Assembly (NCBI GenBank): GCA_020724265.1
Contig: DYHH01000003.1
Coordinates: 54,582 to 118,581, forward strand
Source: Melioribacter roseus
GTDB lineage: Bacteria > Bacteroidota > Ignavibacteria > Ignavibacteriales > Melioribacteraceae
Length of the DNA stretch: 64,000 nt
Direction: 5' to 3'
Positions within the stretch are counted from its first letter, which is position 1; every line of letters starts with the position of its first letter. Of the stretch, positions 56,476 through 64,000 are shown piece by piece. A model generated the notes under the pieces. That model ran no database searches and was not told the origin of the DNA. It saw nothing but the letters and a program-made list of their open reading frames with translations. The position numbers and the translations under genes are program-made.

Positions 56476-57165
56476 TTAAGAAATCATTTTTTTCAGTTCG
56501 CCCATTTGATTTATAACAAGTTTATTGCGATCAAAGTCAATTATCTTTTTTTCTCTTAAGTCGGTTAAAAGATAATTAACAGTTTGTCTTGAACAAGCTG
56601 TAAGCTGACCTATGTTTTGGTGTTTGAGAAACGGTTTAACAAATATTTGCCCTCCTATTATTTTACCGTTTTTCTCGGCATATCTAATTAAAAAAGAAAT
56701 AATTCTTTGATTGGCATCTTTAAAAATCAAATCCTCAATCCGCTCAGAAAAATTTTTTAGTTTCAAACCGAATAGTTTTGTCAGTCGTAGATTTAGTACG
56801 GGATTTTTTTGAACAAACTCAGCAAATTCGTTTTTATTGATTGCACAAATTAAAGACGGCTCGAGAGTAACAGCATAATCCGTACGCTCTTCTTCATCAA
56901 AGAAGGCCATTTCGCCAAAAATTTCACCCGGATTGATAATTGCAATAATTTTTTCACTGCCATCGGAAAGGTACTTTGAGATTTTAACTCTGCCGGTCTT
57001 TAAGAAGTAAATGGTTTTTGAAGGTTCACTTGCAAAATAGATTGGTACATCTTTGGATGTATCAGTGTCTTTTACCAAACTATTCAGTTGCATCATTTCT
57101 TCCTTAGAAAGATTACTGAAGAGGTTGAAATTTTCTAAATACCAAAGCTTAGATTTTTCTGCCAT
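56476..57165 (-). CDS. Crp/Fnr-family transcription regulator
   Basis: A 229-residue regulator. A cNMP-binding-like beta-roll (KTIYFLKTGRVKISKYL, NPGEIFGEMAFFDEEERTDYAV) is followed by a long helix and a Crp-type helix-turn-helix (LTACSRQTVNYLLTDLREKKII). The phosphate-binding RTxS of cAMP receptors reads ERTDYA, so cAMP is not assured. No N-terminal Fe-S cysteines of Fnr type are seen. Likely ligand-free or haem/NO-type; it may bind the palindromes at 50373, 51212 and 56455. Confidence 0.9.
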   Translation of the reverse strand: MAEKSKLWYLENFNLFSNLSKEEMMQLNSLVKDTDTSKDVPIYFASEPSKTIYFLKTGRVKISKYLSDGSEKIIAIINPGEIFGEMAFFDEEERTDYAVTLEPSLICAINKNEFAEFVQKNPVLNLRLTKLFGLKLKNFSERIEDLIFKDANQRIISFLIRYAEKNGKIIGGQIFVKPFLKHQNIGQLTACSRQTVNYLLTDLREKKIIDFDRNKLVINQMGELKKMIS

Positions 57166-57243
57166 TTTTTCACTTTTATAAAATTAGTTATGAATCCAAT
57201 ATACTAATTTATGAAAAAGCACTACAAATTAAGAAGTAAAGGA

Positions 57244-57591
57244 TTATTCCGTAAAAGAGAAGTTTTTAATCGAATCTTTCTCGACGGTAATTTGGTGAGA
57301 TATTGAGTTGCCGGCCTGATTTAATAGCTTTATTTTATAACAACCAGCAGGTAATTTTATTATTGCGGGTGAATCAAAATTATAGCCTACACTAAGAACT
57401 TGACTGCCTTTCAAATCATATACATCAAAAGGGAGATATTGAATTCTCTCTATGCCATCATCATAAATAACTTGTTTAAAAGAGTAAATTACTGCGTAAC
57501 CATTATTCTCTTCATCATACTGTAAATACTGAGCATATTGAAAGGAAACAATTACGAATAAGAAAACCAAATATCTAAAGTAGTTTTTCAT
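57244..57591 (-). CDS. Small secreted protein of unknown function
   Basis: A 115-residue protein with a signal peptide ending near FQYAQ. The mature part is beta-rich (PFDVYDLKGSQVLSVGYN, IKLPAGCYKIKLLN) and resembles the FG-loop of type IX C-terminal domains or carboxypeptidase-regulatory domains, but it is too short to assign. It is a single gene. Confidence 0.6.
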   Translation of the reverse strand: MKNYFRYLVFLFVIVSFQYAQYLQYDEENNGYAVIYSFKQVIYDDGIERIQYLPFDVYDLKGSQVLSVGYNFDSPAIIKLPAGCYKIKLLNQAGNSISHQITVEKDSIKNFSFTE

Positions 57592-57845
57592 GTTAGTTTT
57601 ATTTTTGATCTAAAATAAACGAGTAATATTAGCAGAATGTTACCGGAATGTTAATAAATTATTAAGAATCCAAATAAGGATTACTTTTTATTTAATGTGA
57701 ACTCCAGTTGTAAGCTGAAAAAGAATATTTTTAATGGAAGAAAGTATTTGGATGAGAAAAAATGTTGATTTAATTTGGTGCGAAAAAAAATCATTTTTCG
57801 GATTTATTTGTAACAATCAATGTTAATTAATTACCAAGTTTAATT

Positions 57846-58937
57846 GTGAATACAAATTTCCTAATCATTACTATATTTTTTGTTCTTTCCAGCACAGTAA
57901 TCCTTTCACAAGAAGAAATAAATAAAGGAAGAATTTCCGGATATATGTTCGGGGATTATTTTTATAATGTAATTCGAGATTCGGAAATATCCAACTTTGA
58001 TAATGCAGCAAACGATGGCAAAAAAGATAACAACGGTATTCAACTCAGGAGAATTTATTTTACATATGATTACAATATTTCTTCAAAATTTTCTTCAAGA
58101 TTTCGATTAGAAGCCGATCAAAAATCCACAACTAGTAATAATAAAGTTGGTGTTTATGTTAAAGACGCATACTTAAAATGGCGTAATATATTCAACGGCA
58201 GTGATTTTATTTTTGGAATTCAGCCAACTCCCGCATTCGAAATTTCGGAAGAAATTTGGGGACATCGATTCCTTGAAAAAACTATAATGGATTTAAGAGG
58301 AATTGTTTCATCAAGAGATATTGCTGTATCGCTAAAAGGTAAAATTGATAATAAAGGTTTAGTTAAATATTGGTTAATGTTCGGTAATGGTTCCGGCAAT
58401 AAACCGGAACTCGATAAATACAACCGGTATTATGCTCACTTACAGTTTACCCCATTTGAAAATTTTACAACAACTATATATGGCGATATTAAAGTTCGTC
58501 CGGGTGTTAACGATACGAAAGGTGTGGATAAAAAACTTCCAAATAATGATATAACATATGCACTATTTATAGGTTACAAACAAAGGGAAAATTTTTCTAT
58601 TGGAATTGAAGGATTTTTACATCAACGTCAAAATGGATTGATATCCAATGATGAGATAAAGAATAGAAACGGAATTGGAATATCAGCTTTTGGGTCATAT
58701 TATTTCAATAAAGAATTTTCGATTGCCGGAAGATATGATTTCTTTGATCCTAATACTGATGAGAATTCAACCGGTGATTTTAGAAACTGGATGCTATTCA
58801 GCTTAAATTATAAACCTGATGAGAAAGTAACAATCAGTCCAAATATTATTTACGAAACTTATCAAAAATCTTCTGACGGAAGGACTTTTGAACCATCGTT
58901 GACTTTAAGAATCACATTTTTTTATACTTTCTTGTAG
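57846..58937 (+). CDS. Outer-membrane porin (phosphate-selective porin O/P-like)
   Basis: A 363-residue barrel protein. The signal ends near TVILSQ. Alternating strands run to a C-terminal aromatic (LRITFFYTFL). KGRISGYMFGDYFY near the start, QLRRIYFTYDYNISSKFSSR and AYLKWRNIFNGSDFIFGIQ fit OprO/P-like porins of Bacteroidetes. The start is GTG 57846; no in-frame ATG precedes the signal peptide and no clear ribosome binding site is seen. Confidence 0.75.
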   Translation: MNTNFLIITIFFVLSSTVILSQEEINKGRISGYMFGDYFYNVIRDSEISNFDNAANDGKKDNNGIQLRRIYFTYDYNISSKFSSRFRLEADQKSTTSNNKVGVYVKDAYLKWRNIFNGSDFIFGIQPTPAFEISEEIWGHRFLEKTIMDLRGIVSSRDIAVSLKGKIDNKGLVKYWLMFGNGSGNKPELDKYNRYYAHLQFTPFENFTTTIYGDIKVRPGVNDTKGVDKKLPNNDITYALFIGYKQRENFSIGIEGFLHQRQNGLISNDEIKNRNGIGISAFGSYYFNKEFSIAGRYDFFDPNTDENSTGDFRNWMLFSLNYKPDEKVTISPNIIYETYQKSSDGRTFEPSLTLRITFFYTFL

Positions 58938-59071
58938 TATAAATGCACTTTAAAAATTTCTTAGAATCATTTTGTCATTTGTATAAGTGAAAACAAATGA
59001 TATTAAAAAAAAGATTGTTTGGTATTATTTAATTGATTAATTAATTTTAGAGTAATTAAAAAGAAGTATTT

Positions 59072-60391
59072 ATGATAGACAAGTACAGCCGATACATACT
59101 CGATTCTTTAGCTGAAGGTGTTTATGTTGTTGATAATGAATTTAAACTGCTCTTTATAAATAAAGCTGCAGAACGCCTACTTGGTAAAAATCGCAATAAA
59201 TACATAGGAACTGTTTGTACTTCTTTTTGCCAATCAGAAATTTGTGAAACTGGTTGTCCTATCTCAAAAGTTCTTATAACAGAAAAATCCGTTACAGATT
59301 TAGAAACAGTTTATAAGAATGATAAAGGTGAACTTATACCGGTAAAAATTAATTCCTCGCTTTTAACTGACGAAAACCAAACACCGATTGGTGGAATTAT
59401 TTCTTTCCGCGATAATAGAGTAAATAAAAACTTAGAAGAGTTGTTGAAATCAGATTCCCACTTTCACGGCATTATCGGTAAATCCCAACCAATGATCGAT
59501 ATATTCAGAACTATTGAAGAAATTTCAAATACGGATGCAACTGTTTTAATCACGGGTGAAACAGGAGTTGGAAAGGAACTAATTGCCAATGCAATACAAG
59601 GAACTAGTAAAAGATCACATCAGCCCTTTGTTAAAGTTAATTGTGCCGTACTGCCGGAAGCTTTGCTTGCAAGTGAACTTTTCGGTCATGTTAAAGGGGC
59701 TTTCACAGATGCAGTAAAGGATAGAAAAGGAAGATTCGAACTTGCCGATAAAGGAACTATTTTCCTTGATGAAATTGGTGAAATGCCGATAAATATGCAG
59801 GCACAATTGTTAAGAATTTTACAGGAAGGAACTTTCGAAAGGATCGGTGAATCAATTACAAAAAAAATTGACGTAAGAATTATAGCAGCGACTAATAAAA
59901 ATTTAGAAGAGCAGATCCAAGAGAAAAAATTCAGAGAAGATTTATTTTATAGATTGAACGTGATACCAATGAAGATACCTCCTTTGATGGAAAGAGGTTC
60001 GGATATATTACTACTTACCGAATTTTTTATTGAAAAATATGCAAGAAAATATAATAAGGAAGTCAAAGAAATTGATCCGGATGCATTAGAGGTTATAATG
60101 AATTATAGTTGGCCCGGCAATGTTCGTGAACTTGAAAACGCTGTTGAGTATTCGTTTATTAGAGAAAAGAAATCAGATTCTTTATGTCTATGTTGTCTCC
60201 CTCCTCAAATTAGACCGCAAAAAAAATGCAGCGAACACTTAAGTCTGCATCAACTTGAAATTGATGATAAAGCGCAAGAATTATTATCCCTCCTCAGGCA
60301 AAATAATTGGAATAAAACAAAAGTTGCAAAATTACTCGGTGTTGACAGAAGTACAATTCATAGACGGTTGAAATCAATTCAATCCGATTAA
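59072..60391 (+). CDS. PAS-containing sigma-54 activator with Cys-rich sensor
   Basis: A 439-residue enhancer-binding protein. The PAS domain (about 8-115) has four cysteines at 49, 53, 58 and 62 (C-x3-C-x4-C-x3-C), suited to an iron-sulfur, haem or redox sensor. The AAA+ domain spans about 132-360 with Walker A GETGVGKE (162-169) and Walker B TIFLDE (229-234). The sigma-54 contact loop reads GAFTDA (209-214) instead of GAFTGA. The C-terminal Fis-type helix-turn-helix (KTKVAKLLGVDRSTIHRRL) ends the protein. GTTGCAA repeats just downstream are its likely binding sites, and the two following genes its likely targets. Confidence 0.9.
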   Translation: MIDKYSRYILDSLAEGVYVVDNEFKLLFINKAAERLLGKNRNKYIGTVCTSFCQSEICETGCPISKVLITEKSVTDLETVYKNDKGELIPVKINSSLLTDENQTPIGGIISFRDNRVNKNLEELLKSDSHFHGIIGKSQPMIDIFRTIEEISNTDATVLITGETGVGKELIANAIQGTSKRSHQPFVKVNCAVLPEALLASELFGHVKGAFTDAVKDRKGRFELADKGTIFLDEIGEMPINMQAQLLRILQEGTFERIGESITKKIDVRIIAATNKNLEEQIQEKKFREDLFYRLNVIPMKIPPLMERGSDILLLTEFFIEKYARKYNKEVKEIDPDALEVIMNYSWPGNVRELENAVEYSFIREKKSDSLCLCCLPPQIRPQKKCSEHLSLHQLEIDDKAQELLSLLRQNNWNKTKVAKLLGVDRSTIHRRLKSIQSD

Positions 60392-60392
60392 T

Positions 60393-60483
60393 GTTGCAAT
60401 TTGTTGCACAGTTGCAATACGTTTTATAAAGCTAATCAATTGTAATTTAATGATTTAATCAAAGCTGTAGCAAACCGTTGCAA
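60393..60483. promoter_or_regulatory. Cluster of GTTGCAA sites (putative enhancer)
   Basis: GTTGCAA occurs at 60393-60399, GTTGCAC at 60403-60409, GTTGCAA at 60411-60417 and GTTGCAA at 60477-60483. TGCAA-TTTG-TTGCA at 60395-60408 forms a dyad. The cluster lies between the activator stop and the next gene, the expected place for upstream activating sites. Confidence 0.55.
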
Positions 60484-60560
60484 GTGAAAAAAATAAATAA
60501 CCGATAAACATTCAAAATAGCTGTCCTTACTTAGGCATTATACTTGACACCTACCTGAAC

Positions 60561-61001
60561 ATGAGCGAAATGTTAGGTAATCAATATTTTTTAACCAGAC
60601 GGTATTCGGATGCTTGTATTGAATTGGAAGCTGAGATTCATAAGAACCCGCTAAATAAATCCGTCCTTAAAAAATTAATTATTTGCTACCTTCAAACCTC
60701 ACAGCTTGAGAAAGCAGTTCATTCATTTAATTTTCTTATTCAAGAGGATATTCATTCAATACTTGATACTGATCCTATTCGAGACGATTGTCCTTGCCCC
60801 GATATTATTCATAAAATGGATCAAGAAATAACCGGATACCATAATGATGATGGATTAATAAAACTCGGTATTCTTTGGCTCTACTGCGACATCGAAGAAT
60901 CATTGAATTACTTTGAAAAAGTTTCTCCCCAATCCGAATACTATAATTTGGTTGATAGAATAATAATCAAATTACAACAAGCACTAAAAACCTTAAATTA
61001 G
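60561..61001 (+). CDS. Small TPR-like protein
   Basis: A 146-residue soluble helical protein. Two to three TPR-like helix pairs (IELEAEIHKNPLNKSVL, QTSQLEKAVHSFNFLIQ) are followed by DDCPCPDI and a C-terminal helical part (EESLNYFEKVSP). It may be a scaffold or assembly factor for the cytochrome-like protein, whose gene starts 9 bases later. The start could also be ATG 60570. Confidence 0.7.
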   Translation: MSEMLGNQYFLTRRYSDACIELEAEIHKNPLNKSVLKKLIICYLQTSQLEKAVHSFNFLIQEDIHSILDTDPIRDDCPCPDIIHKMDQEITGYHNDDGLIKLGILWLYCDIEESLNYFEKVSPQSEYYNLVDRIIIKLQQALKTLN

Positions 61002-61010
61002 GAGTAGCCA

Positions 61011-62117
61011 ATGAACAAAAAACAAACCAGGAAAGAATTTTTAACTAACTCTTCAAAGTATGCCGTAGGTGCTGCAGTTGGTGTAGCCGGTTTGAATGCA
61101 TTATCAAATGGAAAACTTTTTGCCGGTTCCAATCAAGCAACCTGGCCTTTGCCTTATGTAACTATTGATCCGGATGAAGCTCGTGAGAAAGGACATTACT
61201 TATATTGGAACGGTAAAGACTGCTGCGCTGGTGCCTTTGGTGCATTTACGGAATTGCTTTCGGAGAAGATCGGTGATCCTTGGACTAATATCCCGATGGA
61301 AATCATGTTATTCGGAAGAGGCGGTGGTGTTGGTTGGGGTACATTGTGCGGAACGCCAAACGGTGCTGCTGCAGTTATAAGTGCGGTTGTCGGAAAAGCT
61401 GATTCAGCTCCTCTTATTACAGAATTATGGGGATGGTATTGTTCATCAGAATTACCAACTGATGAATCCAACGTTTTTGATTTTTCGACAAAAAATTATG
61501 TCGGTGAGCTGCCGCAAAATATTGCAGGTAGTCCGCTATGTCATATTTCAGTTACTGAATGGTGTATTCATGCCAACAAAAAAGTTAGTGATATTGAACG
61601 TAAAGAAAGATGTGCACGAGTTACGGGTGATACCTGTGCAAAAGTTGCTGAATTATTAAATGCATATTTTGCTCAAACTTTTGTACCTACTTATACTGAT
61701 CCGGATGAAATGGCAAGTTGCGTTGCATGCCATGGTGCAGCACTATTTAACAATGTTATGACAAAAATGAACTGTGTAAGTTGTCATGGGGATCCTCATG
61801 GAGCTACCTCTGTAGAAGATAAAGGTGGTATGGCTTTCTCTTATAAGTTAGAACAAAATTATCCAAATCCGTTTAATCCCACAACAAATATTAGATTTTC
61901 ACTCCCACAAAAAGCTAAAGTAAAGTTAGAGATTTACGATATAAGAGGCGCATTAGTACAGACTCTGATTGATTCGGAAGTCTATAACGGTGGTAATTAT
62001 GAAGCCAAATGGACCGGAACCGATGCATTAGGTTCTCAAGTTGCAAGCGGAATTTATTTTGCTAGAATAACCGCAGGCAACTATATGAAATCAATTAAAA
62101 TGAATCTCATTAAGTAA
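61011..62117 (+). CDS. Split-Soret-like dihaem redox protein with type IX sorting domain
   Basis: A 368-residue secreted protein. The N-terminus has a Tat-like TRKEFLTNSS signal and a hydrophobic stretch. Residues about 55-225 look like the C_GCAxxG_C_C redox domain seen in split-Soret cytochromes (KDCCAGAFGAF, GWGTLCGTPNGAAAV, HISVTEWC). Two haem-c motifs follow: CVACH at 237-241 and CVSCH at 255-259. From about 281 a type IX C-terminal sorting domain (LEQNYPNPFNPTT, KLEIYDIRG, ASGIYFARI) would place it on the cell surface. A surface redox role is inferred. AGGAG precedes the ATG; a UUCG-loop terminator follows. Confidence 0.8.
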   Translation: MNKKQTRKEFLTNSSKYAVGAAVGVAGLNALSNGKLFAGSNQATWPLPYVTIDPDEAREKGHYLYWNGKDCCAGAFGAFTELLSEKIGDPWTNIPMEIMLFGRGGGVGWGTLCGTPNGAAAVISAVVGKADSAPLITELWGWYCSSELPTDESNVFDFSTKNYVGELPQNIAGSPLCHISVTEWCIHANKKVSDIERKERCARVTGDTCAKVAELLNAYFAQTFVPTYTDPDEMASCVACHGAALFNNVMTKMNCVSCHGDPHGATSVEDKGGMAFSYKLEQNYPNPFNPTTNIRFSLPQKAKVKLEIYDIRGALVQTLIDSEVYNGGNYEAKWTGTDALGSQVASGIYFARITAGNYMKSIKMNLIK

Positions 62118-62140
62118 TCCTAACCTCCGTTTTAATTAAT

Positions 62141-62168
62141 AAGGCGTTCTTCGGAGCGCCTTTTTTAT
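62141..62168 (+). terminator. Rho-independent terminator with TTCG tetraloop
   Basis: AAGGCGTTC (62141-62149) pairs with GAGCGCCTT (62154-62162) around TTCG, with one G-T pair, followed by a T-run. It ends the TPR/cytochrome unit. Confidence 0.92.
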
Positions 62169-62255
62169 TTATCCAAATTAATTGTATCTCTATCGGTAAA
62201 CAGGTATTTTAAGCGGAATTTATTTCTATTTTTTCAAAAATAAAATGAGGAGAGA

Positions 62256-63779
62256 ATGGAAGAAAACAAAAACAAAACAGGCTTATTCCAGAAAATATTA
62301 GACAAAGTTGAAAGAGTTGGTAATAAATTACCTCAGCCGGTTACTCTTTTCGTAATGCTAATGGGAATTGTCCTTGTTGCTTCGTTCATCGCATCTTTAT
62401 TTGGAGTGAAGGCAGTTCATCCCGGAACCGGTAATACTATTGAAGCGGTAAACTTGCTTGATGCCGCTGGTATTCAAAGAATTTTTACGGAAATGGTAAC
62501 AGTCTTTACTGACTTTCCACCGTTAGGTTTAGTGCTTGTTGTAATGCTCGGAATTGGTGTTGCCGAAAAATCCGGTTTAATTGCAGTATCATTGCGTGCA
62601 TTTGTTAAATCTGTTCCTTCTAAACTTATTACATTTTCTATTGTAACAGCCGGTATGCTTTCAAGTATTGCTGCCGATGCAGGTTATGTTGTTTTAATTC
62701 CCCTTGGTGCTGCTATTTTTTATGGAATGGGAAGACATCCTATTGCAGGCTTAGCTGCCGCTTTTGCTGGAGTCTCCGGTGGATTTGGTGCAAACTTATT
62801 CTTAACCGGACTCGATCCGTTACTTGCTGCGTTTACTCAACCTGCTGCAAGAATAATTGATCCTAACTATATGGTAGACGCAACTGCTAACTGGTATCTA
62901 ATGGCTGCATCTGTTCCGGTTGTTGGAATTGCAGGTACTTGGGTTACAGAAAAAATTCTCGAACCTCGTCTCGGTAAATATGAAGCTCATGATGAATTAG
63001 AAAAATCGAATGATGAAATCACACCTCTCGAACGTAAAGGTTTACGCTGGGCTGGTATTACACTTCTTATATGCCTTGTAATTATGGGTTTCATGTTCAT
63101 TCCCGAAGGTTCAATTCTAAGAGATGAAAACGGAGGTTTACAACCTTTCTTTGTAAGTATAGTTCCGTTTATGTTTGTGATATTTTTTATTGTAGGTTTA
63201 GTCTATGGTATTGTAACAAAAACCGTTAAAAGTGATAGAGAAGTTGCAAGCTGGACTGCGGAATCAATGGCAAGCATGGGAGGTTATATTGTATTAGCTT
63301 TCGCTGCTGCACAATTTGTCGCTTATTTCAACTGGTCAAATTTAGGTTTGATTGTTGCTGTTGGCGGTGCCGATACTCTTAAATCTATTGGATTTACGGG
63401 TATTCCTCTAATTGTTGCATTCATTTTGGTTTCTTCATTTATTAATATATTAATCGGAAGTGCTTCTGCGAAGTGGGCAATTATGGCTCCGATTTTTGTC
63501 CCGATGCTTATGCTAATGGGTTATTCTCCCGAAATGACACAAGCTGCTTATAGAATTGGTGATTCTTATACAAACATTCTTACACCATTGCTGCCGTACT
63601 TTCCGATTGTAATTGTATTTGCACAAAAGTATGCAAAGAATATAGGTCTCGGTACAATTATTTCTGCTATGCTTCCATTTGCAATAGTTTTTGCTTTGGT
63701 AAGAATTCCGATGATGATTATTTGGATGCTCTTGGAATTACCGTTAGGTCCCGATGCACCGTTGTATTTTACACCATAA
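62256..63779 (+). CDS. AbgT-family transporter
   Basis: A 507-residue inner-membrane protein with about 11-12 helices. LDKVERVGNKLPQPVTLF near the N-terminus, AGVSGGFGANLFLTGLDPLL and GDSYTNILTPLLPYFPIV are typical of AbgT, which carries p-aminobenzoyl-glutamate or exports sulfonamides. GAGGAGAGA lies before ATG 62256. It has its own unit after the terminator. Confidence 0.9.
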   Translation: MEENKNKTGLFQKILDKVERVGNKLPQPVTLFVMLMGIVLVASFIASLFGVKAVHPGTGNTIEAVNLLDAAGIQRIFTEMVTVFTDFPPLGLVLVVMLGIGVAEKSGLIAVSLRAFVKSVPSKLITFSIVTAGMLSSIAADAGYVVLIPLGAAIFYGMGRHPIAGLAAAFAGVSGGFGANLFLTGLDPLLAAFTQPAARIIDPNYMVDATANWYLMAASVPVVGIAGTWVTEKILEPRLGKYEAHDELEKSNDEITPLERKGLRWAGITLLICLVIMGFMFIPEGSILRDENGGLQPFFVSIVPFMFVIFFIVGLVYGIVTKTVKSDREVASWTAESMASMGGYIVLAFAAAQFVAYFNWSNLGLIVAVGGADTLKSIGFTGIPLIVAFILVSSFINILIGSASAKWAIMAPIFVPMLMLMGYSPEMTQAAYRIGDSYTNILTPLLPYFPIVIVFAQKYAKNIGLGTIISAMLPFAIVFALVRIPMMIIWMLLELPLGPDAPLYFTP

Positions 63780-63783
63780 TTAA

Positions 63784-63999
63784 AAACCTTGAAGGTAGAG
63801 GAAACTCGCAAGAGTTCAATATCCTTCAAGGTTGCATAATTTTTTGTAATACCCAGTAACCTCGAAGGAAAAAGCAAGTTACCTTCGAGGTTTTTTTATA
63901 CTCTCAAACCTTGAAGGTAAGAGAGGCTCACAAGAGTTCAATATCCCTTCAAGGTTGCATAATTTTTTGTAATACCCAGTAACCTCGAAGGAAAAAGCA
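63784..63999. repeat. Tandem hairpin-rich repeat, period 122-123 bases
   Basis: Two copies begin at 63784 and 63906. Each has AACCTTGAAGG paired with CCTTCAAGGTT (about 40 bases apart), then the same spacer GCATAATTTTTTGTAATACCCAG, given here as two parts GCATAATTTTTTG and TAATACCCAG, then AACCTCGAAGG. In copy 1 the last is followed by CCTTCGAGGTT and seven T, a terminator-like hairpin for the AbgT gene. The second copy runs off the window. Confidence 0.85.
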
Positions 64000-64000
64000 A

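Noticed and set aside
60534..60547. Possible sigma-54 -24/-12 promoter before the TPR gene
   Set aside because: GG is present but the -12 GC is GA, and the start would fall only 2-3 bases before the ATG; kept as a remark, not a feature.
63784..63999. CRISPR array
   Set aside because: The repeat unit is about 122 bases with internal hairpins and no short unique spacers; no cas genes are present in the window.

Overview
The window is AT-rich DNA with compact genes and weak Shine-Dalgarno sites. It looks like a member of the Ignavibacteria (Bacteroidetes/Chlorobi group). Three things point there: huge sensor proteins with two-component-type propellers, a Y_Y_Y domain and a SpoIIE-type PP2C phosphatase; a type IX secretion C-terminal sorting domain at 61850-62117; and several secreted or outer-membrane proteins with ordinary Sec signals. 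This placement is an inference from gene content; no rRNA gene is present.

Region 1 (1-18740) is a tandem array of giant membrane phosphatases. Five are intact. One is cut by the left edge of the window, one is reduced to an in-frame N-terminus/C-terminus fusion, and one survives only as an 11-codon vestige. The array ends in a single STAS-domain anti-sigma-factor antagonist with a very strong ribosome binding site and a strong terminator. The layout suggests many extracellular sensors that all dephosphorylate one switch protein. The matching anti-sigma kinase is not in the window.

Region 2 (18833-23820) is an accessory island next to two serine tRNA genes. It holds a MazEF-type toxin-antitoxin pair and a 1103-residue protein with three zinc ribbons, two DUF262 (ParB/GmrS-like) domains and a C-terminal HNH nuclease, which is a candidate single-gene anti-phage system. 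A broken duplicate of a tRNA-Ser 3' end and integron attC-like fragments lie at its borders.

Region 3 (23947-38909) is mostly core or housekeeping-like. It has an acetate permease operon (ActP, DUF485, a Cache/PAS/CBS/DUF294 regulator and a phosphoesterase) and a TPR histidine kinase. It also carries a purine permease, an unusual alkaline-phosphatase homologue lacking zinc-ligand histidines, a corrinoid-type methyltransferase, an H-type lectin/OmpA fusion, a CBS protein, pdxH and an ECF sigma factor.

Region 4 (39000-47122) carries two arsenic loci. arsR-arsM and arsR-acr3-arsC each have a clear operator palindrome. They are separated by a degenerate lipid-kinase/DUF389 fusion and a secreted transglutaminase, and followed by a lipoprotein gene and a pseudogene copy of the arsC 3' end.

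Region 5 (47341-57600) has prfC, a macro-domain protein and a PagL-like lipid A deacylase. A redox/stress cluster follows (membrane proteins, two AhpD-like proteins, YceI with a Cys-rich tail, a Tat-exported protein and a peroxiredoxin), then a histidine kinase, a small thioredoxin-like protein and a Crp/Fnr regulator. Three similar palindromes suggest one regulon.

Region 6 (57846-63999) has a porin, a sigma-54 activator with a Cys-rich PAS domain and a GAFTDA loop, a repeated GTTGCAA site, a small TPR protein, a split-Soret-like dihaem protein with a type IX sorting tail, an AbgT transporter and a tandem hairpin-rich repeat at the right edge.
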